Source of the DNA: Chryseobacterium sp.
Lineage (GTDB): Bacteria; Bacteroidota; Bacteroidia; Flavobacteriales; Weeksellaceae
Length of the DNA stretch: 64,000 nucleotides
Reading direction: 5' to 3'
Assembly: GCA_031277615.1 (NCBI GenBank)
Contig: JAITMC010000002.1
Coordinates: 186,001-250,000, forward strand
The notes below the pieces were generated by a model. It saw only the letters and a program-made list of their open reading frames with translations, did no database searches and was not told the DNA's origin. Positions 52,254 to 60,222 of the stretch are shown here, in pieces; positions within the stretch are counted from its first letter, which is position 1; every line of letters begins with the position of its first letter. Made by a program: the position numbers and the translations under genes.

Positions 52254-55200
52254 TTATTTCCAGTCTCCTGAAATAACTTTCTGTCCTTCGTCTTCTGTTT
52301 CAACTCCCAATAAGCTATTCTTTTTTTCAAAATTGAACTTATCTTCTGTGATCACTTCTGAAGGCACTTCAAAATCATCCGGGTTTTCTGTGCTGAAGGG
52401 TAATGCATGTCTTACTTTCAGTCCGATGCTTTCTGCCTGGAGGATGTTCAGGGAAGTAGGAAGTCGCGTTAACCAGGCTTTTCCTTGTTTCTCGCCTTTC
52501 GGCTCTTTCATCTCATCTGCAATAGACAGATATAATTCGTCTCCGATAACAGGAATTTCGCCTCCGTTCCAGATTTTTCCGGTTGCCAGATAGAACTGTA
52601 CGGCTTCTTCAAATCCCGGACGTACGGTAACCACCACTCTTGCCATACCACTCTGCATAAATGATCTGAACAATGGATCGGTATCTTCGGCCTGGTAAAG
52701 GTCCAGCCAGTTTTCTCGATTGCCCCAATAATAAGGATACAGATTATACGAAAGGTTATCCCATTCAAACGCCTGCTCCATAAACTTCACAAAAGCCGTA
52801 TACTGATCCAGGTTATTGGTTAAAACGGTTTCATAGTCTTTGAAGGAAGAGCCGCTGGTTTGTCCTTGCAATCCATAACCGTGAGTAGAGCCGGATGTTC
52901 TGTCTGACAGGTAGGAAATACAGTTTTTACGCAGAATGGTATTTTCGATCTGACGGTAAAACATCGGGTTTGAGCCTTTGATTTCAACTGCTTTGTTCTT
53001 TTCTTCCGTCAGTTTATTGTTATATTCTACCAAGGCATCTTCATAAGCGTCTATAATGGCTTTAAAAACTTTCTGATACCAGGCATTTCTTGCTTCAGTT
53101 GTTAATTTCACATCAACCACGCAATTAGCGGTTCCTGAGAAAATTTCATAGAAGGTAGCAGAAATAGGAACTGTTTTTGAGTAAGGTTTGGCAAAAGGGA
53201 CTCTCGGATATACTTTTAGCTGAGAATAGTATCCACGGTGGTAGAAGTCCATATCCCCTATCAATATACACATGGCAGACTCACTATTGTCTCCGCATGC
53301 GCTGTAACCCGCACCACAAGCTACGGCTTCGTAATTGTCCGGAATCTGAATTTCATCTTTAACAGCAACATTTTGGATCGCACTGTGCTCATCTGCAAAC
53401 TGCCCGCTCATTGATTTCCCGATACTGTAGGCCTCTACCGGTCTTTCCGGAATTTCAACGTTATATTTCGCGGTCCAGTATTTGAGAACATCATCTTTCG
53501 CCAGTTCCCCGTAATGGGTAAGCTTCATCACAGATGACGTTCTTGGATCTTCCGGCTTTACCAGATTCACCTGATCCGGTTTTTTCTGAGTAGCCATTCC
53601 CAACAGATGAAGTTTTGCAGGTTCAGGAACCATGAATTCAAACATCATCCGTTTTCCGTAGTTGTAGATCTGGTTTTTCATCAGCTTATCAACCCAACGA
53701 TAAACCCCTACTACATTTTTATCACCTTTCCGGTTATCAAATCCATGAGAATTGTTTTCCTCGAATTCTTCAATAATCTTTTCAATTCTTTCTTCGTGAA
53801 CTTTGGTAACGATCCTGTCCATTGCTCTGGCAGTAATATCCTGAGCCTGATTTACAGCCTGCCGGGTACTCTCATCTTTGGACCGGTGATTGGCATAATT
53901 TGCTCCCGCATTCAGAGAGAATAACCCATTGGGGCTTCTATAGCTCGCATTGGCAAAACCGGCAAAATCATTGGATTCCTGCATAATTTTAGAAATTTCA
54001 GACTGCATTTCAAAACGGTTGGCTGTAGTGGTATCGGAAAGCTGCTCTCTTTCTGTGTCTGTAGAGGAAGTGGTGGTATTTTCACTTCTTCTCAATTTCC
54101 GGGTAGATTTTTCACGGAATTCTCTTGCCATAATGTTTTCGATATGGGCTACTTCGCCTTCCACATAAGCATGAGTACTCTGTTCTACTTTCAGATAATC
54201 TGCAATACCGATCTGTTTAAAACCAAAGCCTGAAGGGATGAAGTTCTGTTCATCATCAATCACAACGGGTGGGTTTTCGGTTTCTTCAACCAGCAGTTCA
54301 AAGCGGGAAGAAATACATGATCTGGTATTGATTCCAAATGTTCTGAACTGAGCCATTCTTCCGTTGGTAAAATAGACTTTGATATCAAAGGAAGAGTTCT
54401 GGAAAGCATCATATTCAACACCTTCCCCAAGAAGGCTGTTTAAGAAAATGGTATTTCCTGTTCTTGCCTTTACAAATGTATATCCGTCGTTGCCTGCGTT
54501 GGTATTTCCATTACTTTCAATTAGCGCGTAGGACACTTCCGAAACATCCCAGGAAGCATCCGGAACATTCAAAGCAAGATCAAGAGCATAGGTTTTATAT
54601 AAAACCTTTGGACAAATCTGGTAGGTAAACGGAACCGAAACTGTTCTTGTTAAAGGAATAATTACCCCTCCAATGCTGGTATACGATTCAATATTGGCTT
54701 CCGTATTTTCTGCAATAATCCGGTTGCATTCTTCTTCTGTTTCTTTGATCAGGTTATTGATTTCTGAAAAGGCAGTTCTCCCATCCAGCAGTTCTTCAAG
54801 CTGTTGGCTTACGGGAGCTGCTGCTTTATTAACAATTGCATCCGGTTGAAATTCAAATCCCAGAATATCCAGCAGAGCATCAAGGCTATCCGGTTTTAGT
54901 TCCAATTCCAGATATCCCGCTTCTATTTCCGGACGGAACTTGAAATCAAATTTTGGAAGAACAGGTTCAGGGATTTTAGGAATCTGCTGACAGGGATCTG
55001 CCGGATCATATTTTTCGCCGGGTGTTCTTGTTGGACAGTATTTCTCTCTGTTTGCGGCAACTTCTCTGTTATACTGCTCTATAAGCGGAGCTATTTGACT
55101 TTGATAGTCTTCTCTGTACACCTCATATTCGGACTGATATTCTGATCTGTATTTTCTTTCTATTGCAGAAAGGTTTTTCTTCAGCCCGGCATATTTTTCC

Positions 55201-55916
55201 AGCTTTGCCTTTGTTCCGGAAACCAACTGCTGTTTTCTCATGTCCTCCGTGGGAGACGTTTCTTTTACTTCTCCGGTCTTTGAAAAAGCAGCCGGAATAG
55301 AAAGAGGCTTCTCTTCATCCAGCATTATTTCTTTAGGAAGAACTACTTTGGCATTGACCAAACTCTTTGCTTGCTCCTCATTGATGGCTGGCAATACATG
55401 CATTGCGAGCAATACCTGCATCATCATTTCTTTGATATAAAAGTCTTTTTGTGTTACTACCTGATAAATCAGATTGTTCCAAAGATCAGAAGTATCAGGC
55501 ATCGGCTGTATTGATACCGCAAAATATTCATTTCTTAAAGCAATAAGCTCTTCAGCAGTATATTTTCCTTTATTTTTTGCTATCCAGGCCCCAAAGTCAC
55601 AGATTGCTTTATAAGTTCTTTTAAAGTTCTGTAAACTATTTGAGTTTCCTGAGTCAGTCTTAATGCATTTTGGATTATTAGCATAAGAAGCGGCACACTC
55701 TCTTAATTTTTTCATTTTAGAACCTGAAGAAGCATTGGTGACAGGAACATAAAATGTATTATCATTTTTATATGATTCCGGAATCATAATGAATCTTTTA
55801 CTCTGTTCTTCTTCGTCAGACAGTTGCGGGCTTCTTAAGCTTACAAACCTAAAGAGCGTTTGAGACGGTGTGTTTTCTGCCGGGATATCGACAGCGTTGT
55901 TTTCAGTGTTGTTCAT
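52254..55916 (-). CDS. Large protein of the fibre-like operon, unknown function
   Basis: A protein of 1220 residues from the ATG at 55916 (MNNTENNAVDIP); the open frame extends 16 codons upstream but this start is more natural. Alternating helical and beta segments are seen, with coiled-coil stretches near 180-320 (KAKLEKYAGLKKNLSAIERK), a central region with an acidic, serine-rich linker, and YCPTRTPGEKYDPADPCQQI. No signal peptide or enzyme motif is visible. Size and place upstream of the fibre-like gene suggest a structural or scaffold part of a delivery apparatus linked to the toxins; that is inferred. Confidence 0.65.
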   Translation of the reverse strand: MNNTENNAVDIPAENTPSQTLFRFVSLRSPQLSDEEEQSKRFIMIPESYKNDNTFYVPVTNASSGSKMKKLRECAASYANNPKCIKTDSGNSNSLQNFKRTYKAICDFGAWIAKNKGKYTAEELIALRNEYFAVSIQPMPDTSDLWNNLIYQVVTQKDFYIKEMMMQVLLAMHVLPAINEEQAKSLVNAKVVLPKEIMLDEEKPLSIPAAFSKTGEVKETSPTEDMRKQQLVSGTKAKLEKYAGLKKNLSAIERKYRSEYQSEYEVYREDYQSQIAPLIEQYNREVAANREKYCPTRTPGEKYDPADPCQQIPKIPEPVLPKFDFKFRPEIEAGYLELELKPDSLDALLDILGFEFQPDAIVNKAAAPVSQQLEELLDGRTAFSEINNLIKETEEECNRIIAENTEANIESYTSIGGVIIPLTRTVSVPFTYQICPKVLYKTYALDLALNVPDASWDVSEVSYALIESNGNTNAGNDGYTFVKARTGNTIFLNSLLGEGVEYDAFQNSSFDIKVYFTNGRMAQFRTFGINTRSCISSRFELLVEETENPPVVIDDEQNFIPSGFGFKQIGIADYLKVEQSTHAYVEGEVAHIENIMAREFREKSTRKLRRSENTTTSSTDTEREQLSDTTTANRFEMQSEISKIMQESNDFAGFANASYRSPNGLFSLNAGANYANHRSKDESTRQAVNQAQDITARAMDRIVTKVHEERIEKIIEEFEENNSHGFDNRKGDKNVVGVYRWVDKLMKNQIYNYGKRMMFEFMVPEPAKLHLLGMATQKKPDQVNLVKPEDPRTSSVMKLTHYGELAKDDVLKYWTAKYNVEIPERPVEAYSIGKSMSGQFADEHSAIQNVAVKDEIQIPDNYEAVACGAGYSACGDNSESAMCILIGDMDFYHRGYYSQLKVYPRVPFAKPYSKTVPISATFYEIFSGTANCVVDVKLTTEARNAWYQKVFKAIIDAYEDALVEYNNKLTEEKNKAVEIKGSNPMFYRQIENTILRKNCISYLSDRTSGSTHGYGLQGQTSGSSFKDYETVLTNNLDQYTAFVKFMEQAFEWDNLSYNLYPYYWGNRENWLDLYQAEDTDPLFRSFMQSGMARVVVTVRPGFEEAVQFYLATGKIWNGGEIPVIGDELYLSIADEMKEPKGEKQGKAWLTRLPTSLNILQAESIGLKVRHALPFSTENPDDFEVPSEVITEDKFNFEKKNSLLGVETEDEGQKVISGDWK

Positions 55917-56187
55917 TTTGTGATTTTGATTGTTTTTGTTATTGGATAAGTGAGTGAAAATCATGAATGATTTCCGATGCTGACCCTATTTTTTAAGGTG
56001 GTGTCAGGCAGGAGATATCCACCTTTCGTTTTTAAGTCTGTTTTCATGTTCTGTGTTTAACTGAAGCAAATATCAGAGCCGGAAGCGACAGAACTTGACG
56101 CATTGAAAAAAGATTTGATTTTTTTTCTAAAAAATTTCTTAATCTTAATAGTATAGCCATACGACAGAGATTTCCTATCTTTATTCC

Positions 56188-57021
56188 ATGGCTGCAGAGA
56201 TTCATTCTTACCCTATCTCCGGATTTCCTTCAGATTTCATGACGGAAAATTACAGTGTGATCTTATTGAATGGGTCGGGAGTTTTTTCCGTAGATCAGAT
56301 CAATTATTTTTATGAAGGCTATACGGTTCTGTTTCTTTCTCCTTACCAGAAACTGAAGCTGCTTCCCTGGTCCGGACAGGAGATTTTCAGTCTTTTCTTC
56401 CATGGAGACTATTACTGTATAGAATACCATAAAGAGGAAGTAGCCTGTAACGGGCTTCTTTTCAACAATATTTATTTACATCCTGCCATACGGATTACCC
56501 GGGAAAATTATGAGCAGATCCATGGAATTTTTAATCATATCCGGCATGAAAGTTCAGAGGAGCATCCGTTTTCTACCTCCATTATCAAAACTTATATTCA
56601 GCTGGTTCTGGCCATCTGCAGTAAGCAGAAAAGTAACACACTTCAGGATGAAATGCTCTCCAACGGGAAAACAGCCAATAAGAATGCTGATGCTTTCCGT
56701 AAACTTCTGGAACTTCATTTTAAAGAAGAAAAAGAACCTTCGTTTTACAGCAATAAGCTGCATATTGCCGGCAGTACATTAAGTAAGTCTGTGAAAAAAG
56801 AATTTGGTAAAACCCCCGGCCAGCTCATTAAGGAAAAGATTATTCTGGAAGCCAAAAGGCTGCTTCACCTCACGTATCGGTCCGTAAAAGAAATTGCTGT
56901 GGATCTGGGTTTTCATGATGAGTTTTATTTCAGCCGGTATTTTAAGAAATCTGTAGGCTGTTCTCCTAAAAAGTACAGGGAAAAGGTAGGCATCTCTATA
57001 GTGGCAAAAATGTCCATGTAA
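56188..57021 (+). CDS. AraC-family transcriptional regulator
   Basis: A 277-residue protein. An N-terminal cupin-like sensing domain (residues ~15-110) is followed by a C-terminal double helix-turn-helix (about 175-270) with ISGSTLSKSVKKEFGKTPGQ-like first motif (actual text AGSTLSKSVKKEFGKTPGQ) and VKEIAVDLGFHDEFYFSRYF, ending SPKKYREKV. It probably controls the RclC-like gene 66 bases downstream, as AraC regulators control rclABC in E. coli, though the ligand here is unknown. Confidence 0.88.
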   Translation: MAAEIHSYPISGFPSDFMTENYSVILLNGSGVFSVDQINYFYEGYTVLFLSPYQKLKLLPWSGQEIFSLFFHGDYYCIEYHKEEVACNGLLFNNIYLHPAIRITRENYEQIHGIFNHIRHESSEEHPFSTSIIKTYIQLVLAICSKQKSNTLQDEMLSNGKTANKNADAFRKLLELHFKEEKEPSFYSNKLHIAGSTLSKSVKKEFGKTPGQLIKEKIILEAKRLLHLTYRSVKEIAVDLGFHDEFYFSRYFKKSVGCSPKKYREKVGISIVAKMSM

Positions 57022-57060
57022 TATCCCGGTTTCTCTATTTTTAAGCGGCCTGAGTCTGGA

Positions 57061-57068
57061 TATCTTTG
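57061..57068 (+). promoter_or_regulatory. Promoter -7 element TATCTTTG
   Basis: TATCTTTG matches TAnnTTTG and lies 19 bases before the start codon at 57088. No TTG is found at the standard distance, so it may need an activator such as the AraC regulator just upstream. Confidence 0.45.
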
Positions 57069-57087
57069 TAAAAATAACAAGCAGATT

Positions 57088-57720
57088 ATGACACCAAGCA
57101 GATTACTCAGCCGTCTTACCAAATTAGATTCTTATTTTCTTCATTTTCTGAGGTTTTCCATATTTACTGTGATGGTCTGGATCGGAGGATTAAAGGCATT
57201 TCAGTATGAAGCAGACGGAATTGTTCCTTTTGTGGCCAACAGTCCTTGGATGAGCTTTTTTTATAAAAACGCAGGAAATAAAGTCCTTAACGAGAAAAAA
57301 GAGACTGTTTCAGAATATACGCTTTATAAAAATCCTGAAGGAAAAACAGTAACGAAAAATATAAACTGGCATCAGGAAAACGGAACCTATGTTTTTTCTT
57401 ACGGACTGGGAACCGTGATTGTGATGATTGGATTTGCCGTTCTTTTGGGTATATGGTTTCCCAAAACAGGAGCCATTGGCGGGGCATTAACGTTTCTGAT
57501 GTCTCTGGTTACCTTATCATTTCTGATTACCACACCGGAAGTTTACGTTCCGGATCTTGGCGGAGATTTTCCGACCCCTCAACATGGATTTCCTTATTTA
57601 TCAGGAGCCGGACGCCTTGTCCTTAAAGATATTATCATGATGGCGGGCGGATTGGTGCTGTTTTCAGACAGCTTAAAGAAAGTATTGACTGAGAAAAGCA
57701 CCTCATCAGATAAAGGCTAA
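57088..57720 (+). CDS. DUF417/RclC-like inner membrane protein
   Basis: A 210-residue protein with four predicted membrane helices (FSIFTVMVWIGGLKAF, VIVMIGFAVLLGIW, LTFLMSLVTLSFLITTPEVY and an end helix near 180-200). GLKAFQYEADGIVPFVANSP and GRLVLKDIIMMAGGL are hallmarks of the YkgB/RclC family. In E. coli RclC is part of the reactive chlorine response. A 30-residue insert after the first loop is longer than in E. coli. It is likely controlled by the adjacent AraC regulator. Confidence 0.85.
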   Translation: MTPSRLLSRLTKLDSYFLHFLRFSIFTVMVWIGGLKAFQYEADGIVPFVANSPWMSFFYKNAGNKVLNEKKETVSEYTLYKNPEGKTVTKNINWHQENGTYVFSYGLGTVIVMIGFAVLLGIWFPKTGAIGGALTFLMSLVTLSFLITTPEVYVPDLGGDFPTPQHGFPYLSGAGRLVLKDIIMMAGGLVLFSDSLKKVLTEKSTSSDKG

Positions 57721-57746
57721 ACTCATGTAATTTTATGGGTTGGTTA

Positions 57747-57792
57747 AACTAGTAAGGTTGCGGCTCCGAAAGGAGCCGCAACCTTACTAGTT
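57747..57792. terminator. Bidirectional terminator, perfect 21-bp stem with GAAA loop
   Basis: Two 21-base arms, beginning AACTAGTAAGG, pair perfectly around a GAAA tetraloop between two convergent genes (stops at 57720 and 57819). A-rich and T-rich tails on each side are modest. Confidence 0.8.
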
Positions 57793-57818
57793 CTCATGAT
57801 AACATTATTATATTTTTC

Positions 57819-58181
57819 TTACTCCACAGCATATCTGCCGGAGCTTTCTTCTTTTAAAAAAATCTTTCTCCATTTGGCTACAGAATTACGGCTCAGGCAG
57901 AAATGTCTTGCGAGCTCACTGTTGTTCATATTGTTATCCTGCTGGTATTTCAGAATCTGCAGAATCGTCTGCTTATCATATGAGCGGTGTTTCTGATTGC
58001 TGATCAGATGATTGTTCATCTGTTCCTTCGTGAATATTAATTTGTTCAGTTTGATAATATCCATCGCCGACAGGTCTTTTTTGGCAAGAATAGTGCTGCA
58101 TTTCTCTTTTTTATCCGGATATTTTCTGGCGATCAGGTCATTATAAATTTTCTGGTAGTTTGGTTTGATATATTTTCCCAT
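57819..58181 (-). CDS. Helix-turn-helix protein (transposase-type HTH), family member 1
   Basis: A 120-residue protein from ATG 58181. The C-terminal ~50 residues (YDKQTILQILKYQQDNNMNN, SELARHFCLSRNSVAKWRKI) form a helix-turn-helix like that of IS3-type OrfA proteins. The N-terminal part is lysine-rich (YIKPNYQKIYNDLIARKYPD). No transposase partner or terminal repeats are seen. It overlaps the small gene upstream by 41 bases and resembles the gene at 58633 in plan, so the pair may be a duplicated regulatory unit. Confidence 0.65.
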   Translation of the reverse strand: MGKYIKPNYQKIYNDLIARKYPDKKEKCSTILAKKDLSAMDIIKLNKLIFTKEQMNNHLISNQKHRSYDKQTILQILKYQQDNNMNNSELARHFCLSRNSVAKWRKIFLKEESSGRYAVE

Positions 58182-58389
58182 ATATTTTCTTAATGTTTTT
58201 GTGTTGCAGTTTTCCGTTTCTGAAAACAAGGAAGAGAACCGTTTTCATTCCCCACCAGGTTCTTTTGAGTTCATAATACCAGATATCATCCGGATAGAAA
58301 TTGAATCCGTGTCCTAATTCATTGATGACTTCCTTCTTGGAAAGCCCCAAAAGAAAATTCTGTTCATAAAACCGTTTGTCTGGTAGCAT
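58141..58389 (-). CDS. Small hypothetical protein, paired with HTH member 1
   Basis: An 82-residue protein (LGLSKKEVINELGHGFNFYP, WYYELKRTWWGMKTVLFLVF). It shares a pattern with the 66-residue protein at 58417: a short N-terminal helix with a LG motif, then an aromatic ELKR segment and a basic beta end. Both lie directly before or within a helix-turn-helix gene unit. The family is not recognised. Confidence 0.6.
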   Translation of the reverse strand: MLPDKRFYEQNFLLGLSKKEVINELGHGFNFYPDDIWYYELKRTWWGMKTVLFLVFRNGKLQHKNIKKIYGKIYQTKLPENL

Positions 58390-58416
58390 ATCATTCTGAT
58401 TTTCGGTGGATTAATT

Positions 58417-58617
58417 TTAGAGGTCAATTCTGTAATGACAGTCATAAATGACTCCTCTGTGGGTAGAAATATGCAGTCGTCTCTTTAAAATACCGAAACA
58501 ATAGCGCTTGAGCTCAAAGGCATATCTTGAGCTGTACATCCGTACGGTTCTTTGCCCGAGGAGTTCTTCTGCCTCCTCGATTGTTTTTCCGATCAGAAAT
58601 ATTTCCGTTACTGTCAT
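58417..58617 (-). CDS. Small hypothetical protein, paired with HTH member 2
   Basis: A 66-residue protein (FLIGKTIEEAEELLGQRTVR, YAFELKRYCFGILKRRLHIS). It is related to the 82-residue protein at 58141 by the LG and ELKR signatures. It lies 15 bases after the stop of the helix-turn-helix gene at 58633. Function unknown. Confidence 0.6.
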   Translation of the reverse strand: MTVTEIFLIGKTIEEAEELLGQRTVRMYSSRYAFELKRYCFGILKRRLHISTHRGVIYDCHYRIDL

Positions 58618-58632
58618 CCCTCGATTTTTTAA

Positions 58633-59079
58633 TTAGCTGGCTATTTGGCTGCTGTATTTATCCATCCATTTATACAGCGTGGTCTTCGGTATCCGGTACT
58701 CTTCAATCACCTGGTATCTTGTTTTCTCTCCTGACAGGATCAGTTCCATGATAAAATCAATAATCTCTTTGGTGTAAATATTTTTTCTGAACTGTGGAAG
58801 GTCAGACTTTTTCTTATCTGTAAGATGGCTCAGATTGGCATTAGCCGGAGGAGAATAGAGGATCAGATGCTGGGAGTATACTCTGAAAAAATCATACTCC
58901 AGAAGCTTACTCCATTTTAACATCAGATCAGACGGCATATCCTGCTGCTGATACATCATTTTAAGTTCATCTTCAGTACATTTCAGGAATCTGCATATTC
59001 TGAATGTATCCATTTCACACTCGGCAACTCTCTTTTTTACCAGCTTTCCTACGTGGATATTTTTAAAATCAGTATTCAT
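58633..59079 (-). CDS. Helix-turn-helix protein (transposase-type HTH), family member 2
   Basis: A 148-residue protein. The last ~55 residues carry TRYQVIEEYRIPKTTLYKWM, an IS3 OrfA-like helix-turn-helix. The N-terminal half is helical (MDTFRICRFLKCTEDELKMM). It overlaps the membrane protein gene at 59069 by 11 bases. With 58417, 58141 and 57819 it forms a set of two HTH genes and two small genes, suggesting duplication. No sign of an active insertion sequence. Confidence 0.65.
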   Translation of the reverse strand: MNTDFKNIHVGKLVKKRVAECEMDTFRICRFLKCTEDELKMMYQQQDMPSDLMLKWSKLLEYDFFRVYSQHLILYSPPANANLSHLTDKKKSDLPQFRKNIYTKEIIDFIMELILSGEKTRYQVIEEYRIPKTTLYKWMDKYSSQIAS

Positions 59080-59521
59080 TTGTATTGGTTTTTTTTATAC
59101 TTTCCAGTGATTTTGCCAGATCTTTCACCTGCTGATCATTAAAGCCCGCCATTTGAAGTTTCATTGTATAGTCTTTTCTTTTTCCGGTATTCAGTACGAT
59201 GATCAGTTTGGAAATCATCTGGCTTTCTTCAAAGGTGAAATCTTTCAGGTACTGTCTCGGAAATTCGGCAAAAGGAAGGATCCTCTTTTTCTGATAAAAA
59301 GGGTGAAATCTTTTGATCGTGATACATTCTCCTGAAAACTCATATTCAATACATTTGGCTTTCAGAAGGATTCTGATAAGAATGATCTCTGCAATCACTA
59401 AAGTCATCTTTGCCGTTATATGCCAAGGTGTGCATACCAATGCGAGAAAAACAACAATGATCATCGCTGTTAAAACCCTCATGATCATCTGCATTTTATG
59501 AAAATTATTAATTTTTGTCAT
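59069..59521 (-). CDS. Small membrane protein with PH-like cytoplasmic domain
   Basis: A 150-residue protein with two N-terminal membrane helices (MRVLTAMIIVVFLALVC and MTLVIAEIILIRILL), then a domain of about 90 residues resembling bacterial PH-like domains (YEFSGECITIKRFHPFYQKK). It is co-transcribed with the helix-turn-helix gene downstream (11-base overlap). A signalling or membrane-scaffold role is possible but unproved. Confidence 0.6.
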   Translation of the reverse strand: MTKINNFHKMQMIMRVLTAMIIVVFLALVCTPWHITAKMTLVIAEIILIRILLKAKCIEYEFSGECITIKRFHPFYQKKRILPFAEFPRQYLKDFTFEESQMISKLIIVLNTGKRKDYTMKLQMAGFNDQQVKDLAKSLESIKKTNTNEY

Positions 59522-59602
59522 TTTTTTAAATTTGGTAAAAGCAGCAGAGGGGAAACAAGTGTATTCCCAATTCTGCCGCTCAAAACTAAACTGATGATAT
59601 TT

Positions 59603-60133
59603 TTATTTCCAGTAGCTCCAGTTGGCTCCGTCATATACTGCCAGCATATCAGCCGCTGAGTCGTATACTATTGTTCCGGCTACAGAACTTTTCATTGTTA
59701 AATGTGGATTGGCAACCGTTGGGAGTATCATGGCTTTTGTTGCAGATTCCAGCACCAGCGCTCCGGGTTTGGTAGTCGTGGTCGCTCCGATAATCACTCC
59801 GGCAGTGGCTGCGGCATCTGTTCCGGCATTAGAAAAGGCATGCGCTATTCCCTGTGCCGGGTCTGTAAGCGAAGTCCAGCCTCCCGTATTGTTATTATTC
59901 CTTTCTTCCCATACTTCCACAGCTTTATCAGCGGTATTAAAAATAAATGTTCCTCCTACGGCTCCTGAAGCCGAAGCCACTGATGGCAGGATGATCCCTT
60001 TATTACCGGGACCAAATTCAACCAGTGCGCTCGCATTGCTTACGTTGTCTTTACCGAATGCCACCTGAGCCTTTACCGTATTAAAAAAAGCAGCAGCAAT
60101 CAGACTTAATGATGTTATTATTATATTTTTCAT
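59603..60133 (-). CDS. Small secreted protein sharing a C-terminal module with the large surface protein
   Basis: A 176-residue protein from ATG 60133 (MKNIIITSLSLIAAAFFNTV, signal peptide). It contains two related repeats: GIILPSVASASGAVGGTFIF and AMILPTVANPHLTMKSSVAG, each followed by a YDSAADMLAVYDGANWSYW-like end. The same module closes the large surface protein at 60223. It probably forms a beta-rich surface domain. The gene lies 90 bases downstream of the large gene. Confidence 0.7.
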   Translation of the reverse strand: MKNIIITSLSLIAAAFFNTVKAQVAFGKDNVSNASALVEFGPGNKGIILPSVASASGAVGGTFIFNTADKAVEVWEERNNNNTGGWTSLTDPAQGIAHAFSNAGTDAAATAGVIIGATTTTKPGALVLESATKAMILPTVANPHLTMKSSVAGTIVYDSAADMLAVYDGANWSYWK

Positions 60134-60222
60134 TCTTAATTTCAATTTTTAGATTATAAAGAGCTGCCAGGATATTGTTCTTTCAGCTATCCCGGCAATC
60201 TCTAAAACTCAATCACCTATTG

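Noticed and set aside
50164-55916. A full contractile injection system or prophage
   Set aside because: Only a fibre-like gene, a large unknown and a small gene are present; no sheath, tube, baseplate, terminase or capsid genes are in the window.
57819-59079. Insertion sequence of the IS3 type
   Set aside because: The helix-turn-helix domains resemble OrfA, but there is no OrfB/DDE transposase and no terminal inverted repeats.
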